A stretch of DNA of 64,000 nt from Pseudomonas frederiksbergensis (lineage in GTDB: Bacteria; Pseudomonadota; Gammaproteobacteria; Pseudomonadales; Pseudomonadaceae), in contig NZ_MOBR01000006.1 in the NCBI RefSeq assembly GCF_003732705.1, positions 1 to 64,000 on the forward strand. Direction: 5' to 3'. Each line of letters opens with the position of its first letter. The stretch's first letter is position 1. A program made the translations under genes and the position numbers. This document shows, piece after piece, positions 1 through 9,112 of this stretch. The notes under the pieces were generated by a model. It saw only the letters and a program-made list of their open reading frames with translations, searched no databases and was not told where the DNA came from.

Positions 1-76
1 CCCGCGAAGGCGTCATATCAATCAACATTGATATCGACTGACACGACGCCTTCGCGGGCAAGCCTCGCTCCTACAA
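1..76. repeat. REP/BIME palindromic repeat (left edge cut)
   Basis: Two facing copies of the Pseudomonas REP core (CCCGCGAAGGCGTC and its complement) enclose about 25 bases. The left half is cut by the window edge. The right half continues into GCAAGCCTCGCTCCTACA, the outer arm seen in most other copies here. Confidence 0.85.
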
Positions 77-183
77 TATTTCTTATCTTTTAGACCTTAA
101 TCACCGCAATCAATAGTGCTGTTCAACCCTCGCGACTCTCCATATTATCGCCGTCATAAAGTCATTTCCCCGTGGAGCGTCCC

Positions 184-1287
184 ATGCCCGTTAAAGCCCT
201 GTTCAAACCGTTCCACCTCGGCACCCTCGAACTGCCGACCCGCGTCGTCATGGCGCCGATGACCCGCTCCTTTTCCCCGGGCGGCGTTCCCAATTCCAAA
301 GTCATCGAGTACTACCGTCGCCGCGCCGCTGCCGGCGTAGGCTTGATCATCACCGAAGGCACCACCGTCGGCCACAAGGCCTCCAACGGCTACCCGAACG
401 TGCCGCACTTCTACGGTGAAGCGGCGCTGGCTGGCTGGAAGAAAGTCGTTGATGCCGTGCACGCCGAGGGCGGCAAGATCGTTCCCCAGCTGTGGCACGT
501 GGGCAGCGTCCGTCGCATCGGCACCGAGCCGGATGCCACCGTTCCAGGTTACGGCCCGTCGGAAAAATTGAAGGACGGTCAGGTCGTGGTTCACGGCATG
601 ACCCAACAGGATATTCAGGACGTGATCGCCGCGTTCGCCCAGTCGGCCAAGGATGCGCAAAGCATCGGCATGGACGGCGTGGAAATCCACGGCGCCCACG
701 GCTATCTGGTCGACCAGTTCTTCTGGGAAGGCACCAACCAGCGTACCGACGAATACGGCGGCAGCCTGGCCAACCGTTCGCGTTTCGCCATTGAATTGAT
801 TCAAGCCGTGCGCGCAGCGGTAGGCGAAGGTTTCCCGATCATCTTCCGTTTCTCCCAGTGGAAACAGCAGGACTACACCGCGCGTCTGGTGCAAACCCCG
901 GAAGCCCTGGGCGAGTTCCTCAAGCCGTTGTCCGACGCGGGCGTGGATATTTTCCACTGCTCGACGCGCCGTTTCTGGGAGCCGGAGTTCGACGGTTCCG
1001 AACTGAACCTGGCGGGCTGGACCCGCAAGCTCACCGGCAAACCGACCATCACCGTGGGCAGCGTCGGCCTGGATGGCGAGTTCCTGCAGTTCATGGTCAA
1101 CACCGACAAGATTGCCCAGCCGGCCAGCCTGGAAAAATTGCTGGAGCGTTTGAACAACGATGAGTTTGATTTGGTAGCGGTAGGGCGTGCGCTGCTGGTA
1201 GACCCGGACTGGGCGCAGAAAGTGCGCGATGGTCGTGAAGAAGACATCCTGCCGTTCAGCCGTGAGGCGTTGATGACGCTGGTTTAA
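184..1287 (+). CDS. NADH:flavin oxidoreductase, Old Yellow Enzyme family
   Basis: This is an FMN-dependent ene-reductase of the Old Yellow Enzyme family (NemA / 12-oxophytodienoate reductase-like), a soluble TIM barrel that reduces activated C=C bonds or nitro compounds with NAD(P)H. The 367-residue length is normal. Visible family signatures are MAPMTRS near the N-terminus, QLWHVGS, the active-site stretch HGAHGYLVDQFF followed by TDEYGGS, and AVGRALLVDPDW near the C-terminus. I chose ATG 184 because GGAG lies 6-7 bases upstream. An in-frame GTG at 172 would add four residues and has no better ribosome site. The gene stands alone between REP elements and the physiological substrate cannot be read from the sequence. 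Confidence 0.9.
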   Translation: MPVKALFKPFHLGTLELPTRVVMAPMTRSFSPGGVPNSKVIEYYRRRAAAGVGLIITEGTTVGHKASNGYPNVPHFYGEAALAGWKKVVDAVHAEGGKIVPQLWHVGSVRRIGTEPDATVPGYGPSEKLKDGQVVVHGMTQQDIQDVIAAFAQSAKDAQSIGMDGVEIHGAHGYLVDQFFWEGTNQRTDEYGGSLANRSRFAIELIQAVRAAVGEGFPIIFRFSQWKQQDYTARLVQTPEALGEFLKPLSDAGVDIFHCSTRRFWEPEFDGSELNLAGWTRKLTGKPTITVGSVGLDGEFLQFMVNTDKIAQPASLEKLLERLNNDEFDLVAVGRALLVDPDWAQKVRDGREEDILPFSREALMTLV

Positions 1288-1302
1288 GTAGCGACTGGAA
1301 GG

Positions 1303-1399
1303 GCCCCTTCGCGGGCAAGCCTCGCTCCTACAGGATTGATGTCGATCACAACATATCGACACGACTCAACCCTGTAGGAGCGAGGCTTGCCCGCGAAGC
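1303..1399. repeat. REP/BIME pair
   Basis: Inverted pair of REP units (CCCTTCGCGGGCAAGCC facing GGCTTGCCCGCGAAG) between two convergent genes. It can fold into a long hairpin and may act as a transcription barrier between them. Confidence 0.9.
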
Positions 1400-1401
1400 T
1401 T

Positions 1402-2577
1402 TTAAGGCAACAACGCTGCATCCGTCAGTGTTGGCTCTTGAGAGCAAGCCCCGCGCAACTGCCCCTCAAACTGCTCGATAATCGCCGCCCACCCCTGGCG
1501 ACTCGCATGCTGGCGCGCATTCAGCCGCACGCAACGCAAGGTTTCTCGTTCCTCCAGCAGCCAGCGCGCCGCATCGCAGAACGCCGCTTCATCCCCCGGC
1601 ATTGCCAAAACACCGTTATAGCCGTGGCGAATGTGCTGACCCGCCGCCGCCAGATCGTACGCCACCACCCCAAGCCCTGAGGCCAGCGCCTCCAGCACCA
1701 CATTGCCAAAGGTTTCGGTCATGCTCGGAAACAGAAAAACATCCCCCGACGCATAGTGGCTGGCCAAGGCCTCACCACGTTGTGAACCGCAGAAAATCGC
1801 TTCGGGCAACTCCTTCTGCAACGCCATCCGCAGCGGTCCATCGCCGACCACGATCAATTTCATGTTGCGCTGTGGATAAGTCGCCTTCAGCGCGTCGAAA
1901 CTGCGCTTGAGCAGCCCCAGGTTCTTCTCCGGCGCCAGGCGTCCAACGTGGATGACGGCAATTTCATCGTCCGCCAGTCCCCATTGCTCACGCAACGCGT
2001 TAAGGCGTTTGGCCGGGTGAAACAGTTGGCTGTCGACGCCTCGAGACAGCAGCGCCAGGCGTTCGAACTGGCGACGCTCCAGTTCCAGGCGCTGACTGAC
2101 GCTGGGCACCAGGGTCAGGGTCGAGCGGTTGTGAAACCAGCGCAGGTAGTGGGTCAGAATTCGTGTCAGCAAGCCGAGCCCGTACTGGCTCGAGTACTGC
2201 TGGAAGTTGGTGTGAAAGCCGCTGACCACCGAAATCCCCAGGCGCCGCGCAGCACGCAATGCCGACAAACCCAGCGGTCCTTCGGTGGCGATGTACAGCA
2301 CGTCGGGGCGATGGCGTTTCCAGCGTCGCAGCAACTTGTGCATCGACGACTGGCCCCATTGCAACCCCGGATAGCCCGGCAGCGGCCAGCCGCGACACAG
2401 CAGCAATGCATCGTCACTGCCCAACTGTCGATCACAACCCTGGCGCGGCCGGACCAACTCGACCTGATGCCCGCGCGCGCGCAAACCATCGCACAAGCGG
2501 CCAAGCGTATTGGCCACGCCGTTGATTTCCGGAGGGAAGGTTTCGGTGATCAGAGTGATATGCAGAGCTGTCGTCAT
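1402..2577 (-). CDS. Glycosyltransferase family 4 (GT-B fold)
   Basis: Predicted cytoplasmic GT-B glycosyltransferase with a GT4 layout. The N-terminal acceptor domain begins ITETFPPEINGVANTLGRL (G-rich loop) and contains STLTLVPSVSQRLEL. The C-terminal nucleotide-sugar domain has HVGRLAPEKNL, VVGDGPLR and the EX7E-type SMTETFGNVVLEALASG motif. Similar proteins are often labelled alpha-mannosyltransferases, but donor and acceptor are not determinable here. I placed the start at the ATG just before TALHITLITE. An upstream in-frame ATG at 2601 adds eight residues, and neither has a well-spaced ribosome site. It is transcribed in the same direction as cysZ, whose stop lies about 50 bases upstream. 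Confidence 0.85.
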   Translation of the reverse strand: MTTALHITLITETFPPEINGVANTLGRLCDGLRARGHQVELVRPRQGCDRQLGSDDALLLCRGWPLPGYPGLQWGQSSMHKLLRRWKRHRPDVLYIATEGPLGLSALRAARRLGISVVSGFHTNFQQYSSQYGLGLLTRILTHYLRWFHNRSTLTLVPSVSQRLELERRQFERLALLSRGVDSQLFHPAKRLNALREQWGLADDEIAVIHVGRLAPEKNLGLLKRSFDALKATYPQRNMKLIVVGDGPLRMALQKELPEAIFCGSQRGEALASHYASGDVFLFPSMTETFGNVVLEALASGLGVVAYDLAAAGQHIRHGYNGVLAMPGDEAAFCDAARWLLEERETLRCVRLNARQHASRQGWAAIIEQFEGQLRGACSQEPTLTDAALLP

Positions 2578-2630
2578 GACCTCAGTGTCGGCTGAGGCCA
2601 TGTCGTCATTGTGTCTTTATGATGATGGAT

Positions 2631-3392
2631 TTATGACGCCGATCGCTGGGGCACCAGGTTCTCGGCACCACGCTCACGCACCCAGAACAACGTTGCCCCG
2701 GCCACGGCGGCCGGCATCATCAGGATGTTGACCACCGGAATCAGCAACACCAGATACACGATCCCGCCAAAACTCATGCTCTGCCAGCGCTTCTGTCGCA
2801 GCCAGGCGAGCATTTCGTTCCAGCCTAGTTTGTGGTTGTCCGCCGGGTAGTCGATGTACTGGATCGCCATCATCCACACCCCGAATAGCAGCCACAGCGG
2901 CGCGGCGATGATATTCACCACCGGGATGAATGAGAGGATGAACAGCCCGATGGCCCGGGGCAGGAAGTAGCCGAGTTTGCGCATTTCCCGGGCCAGGGTG
3001 CGGGGGATCATTTCGATCAGCTCGCCCCAACTGAAGGCCGGGAAGTCGTCTGTACCGCGCACGACCACTTCGACTTTCTCTGCGAGGAAGCCGTTGAACG
3101 GTGCGGCGATGACGTTGGCGAGCATGGTGAAGGTGAAAAACACCATCAGCACCACCAGCACAACGAAAATCGGCCAGAGGATGTAGCTGAGGAAACTCAG
3201 CCAGTCCGGCAGAGACGGCATCAGCGTATCGACCCACATGCTGAATTGATGTCCCGCGAGGTAGATCAATCCGACGAACAGCACCAGGTTGATCACCAGT
3301 GGCAACAACACGAACAAACGCAGGCCCGGGCTCAGGACCAATTTGAGGCCTTCGCGCAGGTATTGCGGGCCGGACAGAACAGGGGCGGGCAT
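2631..3392 (-). CDS. cysZ: Sulfate transporter CysZ
   Basis: CysZ-family inner-membrane protein (253 aa) that imports sulfate for cysteine synthesis. The start [15 protein letters not shown] matches the family N-terminus, and GGAG sits 8 bases upstream; a longer reading frame to 3473 extends into untranslated sequence. Hydrophobic segments are clear: [19 protein letters not shown], a long one around [16 protein letters not shown], and later [20 protein letters not shown] and [20 protein letters not shown]. Repeated PVVNI motifs in the re-entrant hydrophobic hairpins are typical. It is divergent from trxB, with about 315 bases between the starts. Confidence 0.9.
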   Translation of the reverse strand: MPAPVLSGPQYLREGLKLVLSPGLRLFVLLPLVINLVLFVGLIYLAGHQFSMWVDTLMPSLPDWLSFLSYILWPIFVVLVVLMVFFTFTMLANVIAAPFNGFLAEKVEVVVRGTDDFPAFSWGELIEMIPRTLAREMRKLGYFLPRAIGLFILSFIPVVNIIAAPLWLLFGVWMMAIQYIDYPADNHKLGWNEMLAWLRQKRWQSMSFGGIVYLVLLIPVVNILMMPAAVAGATLFWVRERGAENLVPQRSAS

Positions 3393-3492
3393 AGCGTGCT
3401 CCGAGCAAAGGGTAAACGCGCCGACCTTACCGACTTTGCCTGACGGGTGAAAGCGCGGCATCGGTATCGACATTCACTGTAACAAAGGCGTC

Positions 3493-3500
3493 TATAAAAT
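3493..3500 (+). promoter_or_regulatory. Possible sigma-70 -10 element for the trxB leader
   Basis: TATAAAAT, with TTCACT about 15 bases upstream as a poor -35. A transcript starting just downstream would contain the small reading frame at 3525 and the terminator-like hairpin at 3597. This is inference from motif and position only. Confidence 0.35.
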
Positions 3501-3524
3501 CACCGCTTCGGGATAGAGACCGCC

Positions 3525-3695
3525 TATGAGCTGGATTGTTAAACCGTATTTCCTTAATCTTCGCCCCCTCGATACGCTGCACCCATTCTTTTTACAGGAC
3601 TGTCGAGCTCAAGCCTTCCCCAAGTGCTTTCAACAGTCCTTTTTTATTCCCGCCGGCAAACCCGGCGTTCCGCGCCAGGTTATTCGGGCCGGTTA
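3525..3695 (+). CDS. Possible small leader ORF upstream of trxB (56 codons)
   Basis: An open frame starts ATGAGCTGGATTGTTAAACC and ends at TAA 3693-3695, 13 bases before the trxB start. The predicted peptide starts MSWIVKPYFLNLRPLDTL and ends PGVPRQVIRAG. No family is recognised and no strong ribosome site is visible. A terminator-like stem followed by six T lies inside the frame, so translation could affect whether it forms, as in a leader-peptide attenuator. It may equally be chance coding capacity in an untranslated leader. Confidence 0.25.
3597..3646 (+). terminator. Terminator-like hairpin inside the trxB leader
   Basis: GGACTGT and ACAGTCC are perfect 7-base arms separated by 29 bases, and the right arm runs straight into TTTTTT. 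It lies 63 bases before the trxB start codon, so it would shorten the trxB transcript unless prevented from folding. The long loop makes it weaker than a classical terminator. Confidence 0.45.
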
Positions 3696-3696
3696 A

Positions 3697-4671
<975 letters not shown>

Positions 4672-4684
4672 TTTCGCAGCAATG

Positions 4685-4711
4685 AAAAAACCGGCCTCGG
4701 CCGGTTTTTTT
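4685..4711 (+). terminator. Rho-independent terminator after trxB
   Basis: AAAAAA-CCGGCC-TC-GGCCGG-TTTTTTT, directly after the trxB stop. Symmetry makes it usable from both strands. Confidence 0.9.
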
Positions 4712-4740
4712 GTGCCCACAAGATTTGCACTCCCCACACC

Positions 4741-4836
4741 CCTGTAGGAGCGAGGCTTGCCCGCGAAAGCGATTTAACATTCGACATCAATGTCGGCAAA
4801 TACGACGCCTTCGCGGGCAAGCCTCGCTCCTACAGG
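4741..4836. repeat. REP/BIME pair
   Basis: CCTGTAGGAGCGAGGCTTGC facing GCAAGCCTCGCTCCTACAGG, with about 45 bases between the GCGAA cores. It lies between trxB and the convergent oxidoreductase gene. Confidence 0.9.
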
Positions 4837-4845
4837 GGGTGTTGA

Positions 4846-6129
4846 TCAGCCGCGCAATCGCTCCTGAACAAAATCCATGACCTTCAACGATTGATAGATG
4901 GCGTTGGCGGCGATTCGCCCGAACGGGCCGCCGTTCCAGTCCAGCAGATACGGCTTGAACAGCTGATAACGCGCAGTTTCCCCGCACACCGCTTCAGCAA
5001 TCACCCGGCCGCCGATGGAACCGGTGTTCAAGCCATGCCCGCCAAACGAAGTGCAGGCCCAGACACCCGGTTCCAGCAGCCCCAGGTTGGGCATTTTGTT
5101 GGTGGAGTAGCCCATCAGGCCGGACCAGGCGAGGTCGATCTTGACCGCAGCCAATTGCGGATACACCGAAACCATATCGGCCTTGAGCATCGCCGCCAGG
5201 GCTTTTTCGTCCTGTTCGTTGCGGGTGGTAATGCGTCCGCCCCAGAGCAGGCGGTCGCCTTCGACCACGCGGTAATAGTCCGACGCGCGGCGGTCATCGG
5301 AGAACGCGGCACCGGAGTCGAGGACGTTCTTGATCCCGTCGCCCAGGTGTTCGGTCAGCACCACGTAGGTGGCGATGGGCAGGTAGGCGCGGCTAAGTTT
5401 CTGCAATTCCGGGCCGCCGTAACCGCCGGCGCAGAACACCAGGTCCTGGCAGCACACAGTGCCGTGAGCGGTGCGGACGAGTTTGTCGGTGCCCTGATGC
5501 TGCCAGGCGAGCATTTTCGAGTGTTCGAAAATCCGCCCTTCCGTCGCTTCGAGGGTGCGGGCCAGGCCCAGGCAATAATTCAATGGGTGGAAATGCAGGG
5601 CATTGGGATCTTCGACACCCTGGAAATAACGCAGGGTGTGCGCCCGTTCGCGCACCTGGGCAGTGTCGAGAAAATTGAGTTCATAGCCAAAGTCCCGGCG
5701 CATGGTCTCGATGTGGTCTTTCACTTCGGCGCCGTCGTCGTAGCGCTTGACGCGAATGGTGCCGGCGGATGGCGCGCACCCGGTCAGGCCCAGTTCCCGG
5801 ATGTTGTCGCGAACGATCTCCACCCCCTCGGCCGACATCTGGAACAACGCCCTGGCCTGTTCCAGGCCGAGTTTTTTGCGGATCGCGCCAGAGCCTTCCG
5901 CCCAACCCGGCGAGACCACGCCGCCGTTGCGACCGGACGCGCCCCAAGCGACTTGATGGGCTTCAAGGATGATCACGCGCTTGCCGCGCCGGGTCAGTTC
6001 CAGGGCGGCCGTGAGGCCGGCGATACCGGCGCCGATGATGCACACGTCGCAGGTTTCGTCGCCGTGCAATGCTGGCCGCGCCGCGCGAAGCAGCGAGGTT
6101 TGGGAGTACCAGGTGTTGGGGAAGGACAT
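4846..6129 (-). CDS. FAD-dependent amine/amino-acid oxidoreductase (PuuB/DadA-like)
   Basis: DAO-family flavoprotein of 427 aa. The N-terminal dinucleotide motif is CIIGAGIAGLTAALELTRRG (about residue 31), followed by the ASGRNGG motif common to gamma-glutamylputrescine oxidase (PuuB) and related enzymes. The C-terminal GFGGHG-type segment reads SFGGHGLNTGSIGGRVIAEA. Such enzymes oxidise amines or amino acids to the imine, which is hydrolysed to an aldehyde or keto acid. The chosen ATG has AAGGA six bases upstream. It follows the ABC-importer genes on the same strand after a REP element, and an aminotransferase lies beyond them. This fits uptake and oxidation of a polyamine or amino acid; the actual substrate is not evident. 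Confidence 0.85.
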   Translation of the reverse strand: MSFPNTWYSQTSLLRAARPALHGDETCDVCIIGAGIAGLTAALELTRRGKRVIILEAHQVAWGASGRNGGVVSPGWAEGSGAIRKKLGLEQARALFQMSAEGVEIVRDNIRELGLTGCAPSAGTIRVKRYDDGAEVKDHIETMRRDFGYELNFLDTAQVRERAHTLRYFQGVEDPNALHFHPLNYCLGLARTLEATEGRIFEHSKMLAWQHQGTDKLVRTAHGTVCCQDLVFCAGGYGGPELQKLSRAYLPIATYVVLTEHLGDGIKNVLDSGAAFSDDRRASDYYRVVEGDRLLWGGRITTRNEQDEKALAAMLKADMVSVYPQLAAVKIDLAWSGLMGYSTNKMPNLGLLEPGVWACTSFGGHGLNTGSIGGRVIAEAVCGETARYQLFKPYLLDWNGGPFGRIAANAIYQSLKVMDFVQERLRG

Positions 6130-6158
6130 GATCAATCCTTGAGGTTTAGCCGATCAAG

Positions 6159-6249
6159 TGTGAGAGCGGGCTTGCTCGCGACGGCGGTCTGACAGTCACC
6201 TGTATGGTGAATGTTAAGCCGCTTTCGCGAGCAAGCTCGCTCCCACAGG
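6159..6249. repeat. REP/BIME pair (TTGCTCGCGA variant)
   Basis: GAGCGGGCTTGCTCGCGA facing TCGCGAGCAAGCTCGCTCCC, between the oxidoreductase and substrate-binding-protein genes of the same transcription direction. Confidence 0.9.
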
Positions 6250-6259
6250 GTTTGCGCGG

Positions 6260-7093
6260 TTACTTGATGGTCGAGTAGTCGACGCCGTACCACTTGTCCG
6301 AGAGCTTGGTCAGCGTGCCGTCCTTGTGCATCGCGCCCACGATTTCACTGAGTTTGGCGGTCAGCTCCGGGTCACCCTTGTCGGTGGCGATGGCCAGTGG
6401 TTCGTAGAACGCCACGACATTATCCACGGCGCGCAGCGGGTAGCCTTTCTTGACGGCCGCGTCCAGGGTGCTGCGTTGCGTGAGGATGGCATCCAGCCGC
6501 GTGCCGTCGCCCAGGCGCAGATCGTCCAGCGGCCCGACGGAGCCGGAGTAGGTTTTCATTTTTTCGGTTTTGACGTCATACACCACGGGCGGCACGTCGG
6601 TGGTTTCAATGGCCAGCGCCTGGCTGAAATAGTCCTCGGACGTGGTGCCGCCTTCGACGCCGATGGTTTTGCCGTTCAGCGCTTTGTGGTCGGTGACTTT
6701 AGAGGTGCCGTGCACGGCAAACACGTAGGGCACGTAGTAGTAGGTCCCAGGGAAATCAAGGATGCGCGCGCGACTCTTGGTGGCGGTCATCGAGCCCACA
6801 GACACGTCCCAGCGCCCGTTCCATTTGCCGGCGGTGATCACGTCCCAGTCCGGCGTGATGAACTTGACCGCGACCCCGAGGCGCTTGGCGATCTCCTTGG
6901 AGACGTCGATATCGAAGCCGTCGATTTCGTTCTTGTCGTTGATGAATCCCTGGGGTGGCCAGGTCGCCGAGGTCGCGACGGTCAGAGTCTTGCTGCTCTC
7001 GATCTTGTCCAGGACCGCGCCGGCATTGGCGGCGCCGACGAACAACAGCGACAGGGTGGCAGCGAGGGTCAGCGCATGTTTTTTACTGAGCAT
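6260..7093 (-). CDS. Amino-acid-type ABC transporter substrate-binding protein
   Basis: Periplasmic solute-binding protein of the polar amino acid (SBP_bac_3) family, 277 aa from the chosen start. The signal peptide begins MLSKKHALTLAATLSLLFVG with predicted cleavage after AANAGA. The mature protein shows the family pattern LTVATSATWPPQGF, then NEIDGFDIDVSKEIAKRLGV and WDVSVGSMTATKSRARILDF. GGAG lies 8 bases upstream of this ATG; the frame extends four codons further without a better site. It is encoded 45 bases after the ATPase gene, so it belongs to the importer operon. Specificity is unknown; the neighbouring oxidase and aminotransferase suggest an amine or amino acid. Confidence 0.92.
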   Translation of the reverse strand: MLSKKHALTLAATLSLLFVGAANAGAVLDKIESSKTLTVATSATWPPQGFINDKNEIDGFDIDVSKEIAKRLGVAVKFITPDWDVITAGKWNGRWDVSVGSMTATKSRARILDFPGTYYYVPYVFAVHGTSKVTDHKALNGKTIGVEGGTTSEDYFSQALAIETTDVPPVVYDVKTEKMKTYSGSVGPLDDLRLGDGTRLDAILTQRSTLDAAVKKGYPLRAVDNVVAFYEPLAIATDKGDPELTAKLSEIVGAMHKDGTLTKLSDKWYGVDYSTIK

Positions 7094-7138
7094 GTTTATC
7101 TCCACTTTTCGTTTTTGTTATGCGGGGTAAAGCCGTTC

Positions 7139-7924
7139 TCAGTGACCGATGATTTGCGAGAGGAATTTCTGCGCGCGTTCGGTCTGGGGGTTGTTGAAAA
7201 ACTCGGCCGGGGTGGCTTGTTCGATGACCTGGCCCTGGTCCATGAACAGCACGCGGTCGGCGACTTTGCTGGCAAAACCCATTTCGTGGGTCACGCAAAT
7301 CATGGTCATGCCGTCGGTGGCCAACTCGCCCATGACGTCGAGCACTTCGTGGACCATTTCCGGGTCCAGCGCCGAAGTCGGCTCATCGAACAGCATCACT
7401 TTGGGGTTCATGCACAGCGCCCGGGCAATCGCCACGCGCTGCTGCTGGCCGCCGGACAGTTGCGACGGATACTTGTGCGCGTGCTCGGCAATCCGAACTC
7501 GCTCCAGGTAAACCTGCGCGCGTTTTTTCGCTTCGGTGGACGACACGCCTTGTACCAATTGCGGGGCCAGGGTCAGGTTGTCCATCACGCTCAAATGCGG
7601 GAACAAATTGAAGCTCTGGAACACCATGCCGATTTCCCGGCGCACCGCGCTGACACTTTCTGCCTCGCTGGTGAGGGTGATGCCGTTGACCTGGATGTGG
7701 CCTTTCTGGAAGTTTTCCAGGTGATTGATGCAGCGGATCATCGTCGACTTGCCCGAGCCCGACGGTCCGCACACCACGAGGATTTCCCCGGCGGCCACGT
7801 TCAGGTCGACGTCACGCAAGGCGTGAAAATTGCCGTACCACTTGTTCAGGCCGGTGATCGAAATCATCGAAGGGCTGGTCTGCGGGGCAGGGGCCAGGTC
7901 GAGTCGCTCGGCGGTAGTCATCAT
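7139..7924 (-). CDS. Amino-acid-type ABC transporter ATP-binding protein
   Basis: Cytoplasmic ATPase subunit (261 aa) of the GlnQ/HisP type. Walker A is GPSGSGKST (about residue 54), the Q-loop lies in [15 protein letters not shown], the ABC signature is [15 protein letters not shown], Walker B is [14 protein letters not shown] and the switch His is in CVTHEMGFA. An N-terminal extension of about 18 residues precedes the usual [11 protein letters not shown] start. A GAGG site lies 7 bases before the first ATG. Its start is separated from the permease stop by only three bases, so the two genes are translationally linked. Confidence 0.95.
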   Translation of the reverse strand: MMTTAERLDLAPAPQTSPSMISITGLNKWYGNFHALRDVDLNVAAGEILVVCGPSGSGKSTMIRCINHLENFQKGHIQVNGITLTSEAESVSAVRREIGMVFQSFNLFPHLSVMDNLTLAPQLVQGVSSTEAKKRAQVYLERVRIAEHAHKYPSQLSGGQQQRVAIARALCMNPKVMLFDEPTSALDPEMVHEVLDVMGELATDGMTMICVTHEMGFASKVADRVLFMDQGQVIEQATPAEFFNNPQTERAQKFLSQIIGH

Positions 7925-7927
7925 GGA

Positions 7928-8902
7928 TCAACCTCTGGCAGTGGATCGGTTGACCCGTTTTTCGATTCGCGCCTGCACCCGTTCGAGGATGAACGACAGC
8001 GCCCAGTAAATCATTGCGGCGGTGATGAGCATTTCCAGGTGACGGAAGTCCGCACGGCCCTGGGTCTTGGCCAGGTACATGAGCTCCCAGACGCCGATAA
8101 CCGACACCAGCGAACTGTCCTTGAGCATGGCGATGAACTGGTTGCCGGTGGGCGGGATGATCACCCGCAAGGCTTGCGGCATGATCACTCGGCTCAGGGT
8201 TTTGAACGGGCTGATGCCCAGCGCCCGCGAGGCTTCCCACTGACCCACCGGGATGCTCTGGATGCCCGCGCGGAAAATCTCGGTCATGTAGGCGCCGTAG
8301 CACAGCGACAGGGCGAGGATGCCGGCCGGCACCGCGTCGACCACGTAACCGAGTTGCGGCAGACCGAGGTAAATCAGGTAGATCTGGATCAGCAGCGGCA
8401 CACCGCGAAAGAACGAGGTGTAGAACGAGGCGATGGCATTCGCCAGACCGTTGTTCGACAGTTTGGCCACCGCACCGATCAGCGCCAGCACAAAGGCAAT
8501 CACGATGGCGACGGCGGAGATATACAGCGTGGTCGCCGCGCCCTGGATGATCAGGAAACCGATCTTGTCGAGGATGAAGCTGTAGGAGAGGTTGAAGGTG
8601 TCGAAGAAGGCGAGGAACAGGATCAGCAGTTCGATCCACACCACGGTGGTTTGCACCTTGAACTTCAGGCGCCCGAGGACATGGAAGTTCAGCGTGCCGA
8701 GCACGGCGATCAGCAAACCGATGGCGATATTGCGCGCGGTCAGGCTGTCGGGAGCGTCGCCCAGCAGTGGATGCAGAAAGTGGCTGAGGGCGCTGTTGCC
8801 CAGGTTCATCAGGTACGCGCCGAGGAACAACACCACAGCGACGCCAAGCAGGAATTGAGGATCATTGGACTTTTTTTTATAAATTATATTGTCGTGATAC
8901 AT
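7928..8902 (-). CDS. Amino-acid-type ABC transporter permease
   Basis: Inner-membrane permease (324 aa). The conserved HisM/GlnP-type core (from about GAATTLYISAVAIVIAFVLAL) carries the EAA loop EASRALGISPFKTLSRVIMP that docks on the ATPase. It has an N-terminal extension with extra hydrophobic segments (FLLGVAVVLFLGAYLMNL, NIAIGLLIAVLGTLNFHVLG, VWIELLILFLAFF), longer than the typical 220-residue subunit. I start at ATG 8902 (GAGG five bases upstream). The reading frame stays open to 9052 only because it runs through a REP element. With no second permease gene beside it, it may work as a homodimer. Confidence 0.92.
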   Translation of the reverse strand: MYHDNIIYKKKSNDPQFLLGVAVVLFLGAYLMNLGNSALSHFLHPLLGDAPDSLTARNIAIGLLIAVLGTLNFHVLGRLKFKVQTTVVWIELLILFLAFFDTFNLSYSFILDKIGFLIIQGAATTLYISAVAIVIAFVLALIGAVAKLSNNGLANAIASFYTSFFRGVPLLIQIYLIYLGLPQLGYVVDAVPAGILALSLCYGAYMTEIFRAGIQSIPVGQWEASRALGISPFKTLSRVIMPQALRVIIPPTGNQFIAMLKDSSLVSVIGVWELMYLAKTQGRADFRHLEMLITAAMIYWALSFILERVQARIEKRVNRSTARG

Positions 8903-8953
8903 GAATGCCTCGGCTTGTAGGTGGTTACAGTCTCGCTCGATAAAAGAAGTTAT

Positions 8954-9023
8954 TTGTAGGAGCCAGGCTTGTCGGCGAAGGCGATTTGCGGGACGCCTTC
9001 GCCGGCAAGCCTGGCTCCTACAG
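8954..9023. repeat. REP pair, divergent core (GTCGGCGAAGG)
   Basis: TGTAGGAGCCAGGCTTGTCGGCGAAGG faces its near-perfect complement with a very short loop. The core differs from the GCCCGCGAA type in most of the window, so it is a distinct REP subtype. Confidence 0.85.
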
Positions 9024-9112
9024 GTCGGGTATTTGGCAGTATTGCGACGCAAAATCCGGGATCACAAGCGAACATAATTCGCTATGTCAGTCCCGGATCG
9101 CAGTTTGCGTTT

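Noticed and set aside
6326..8920. 864-codon plus-strand open frame
   Set aside because: It lies antisense to the ABC-importer genes, has His/Gln/Arg/Gly-rich composition and no recognisable domain. G+C-rich genes often leave such open antisense frames.
8903..9052. N-terminal extension of the ABC permease frame
   Set aside because: It translates a REP element and lacks a ribosome site; GAGG marks the start at 8902.
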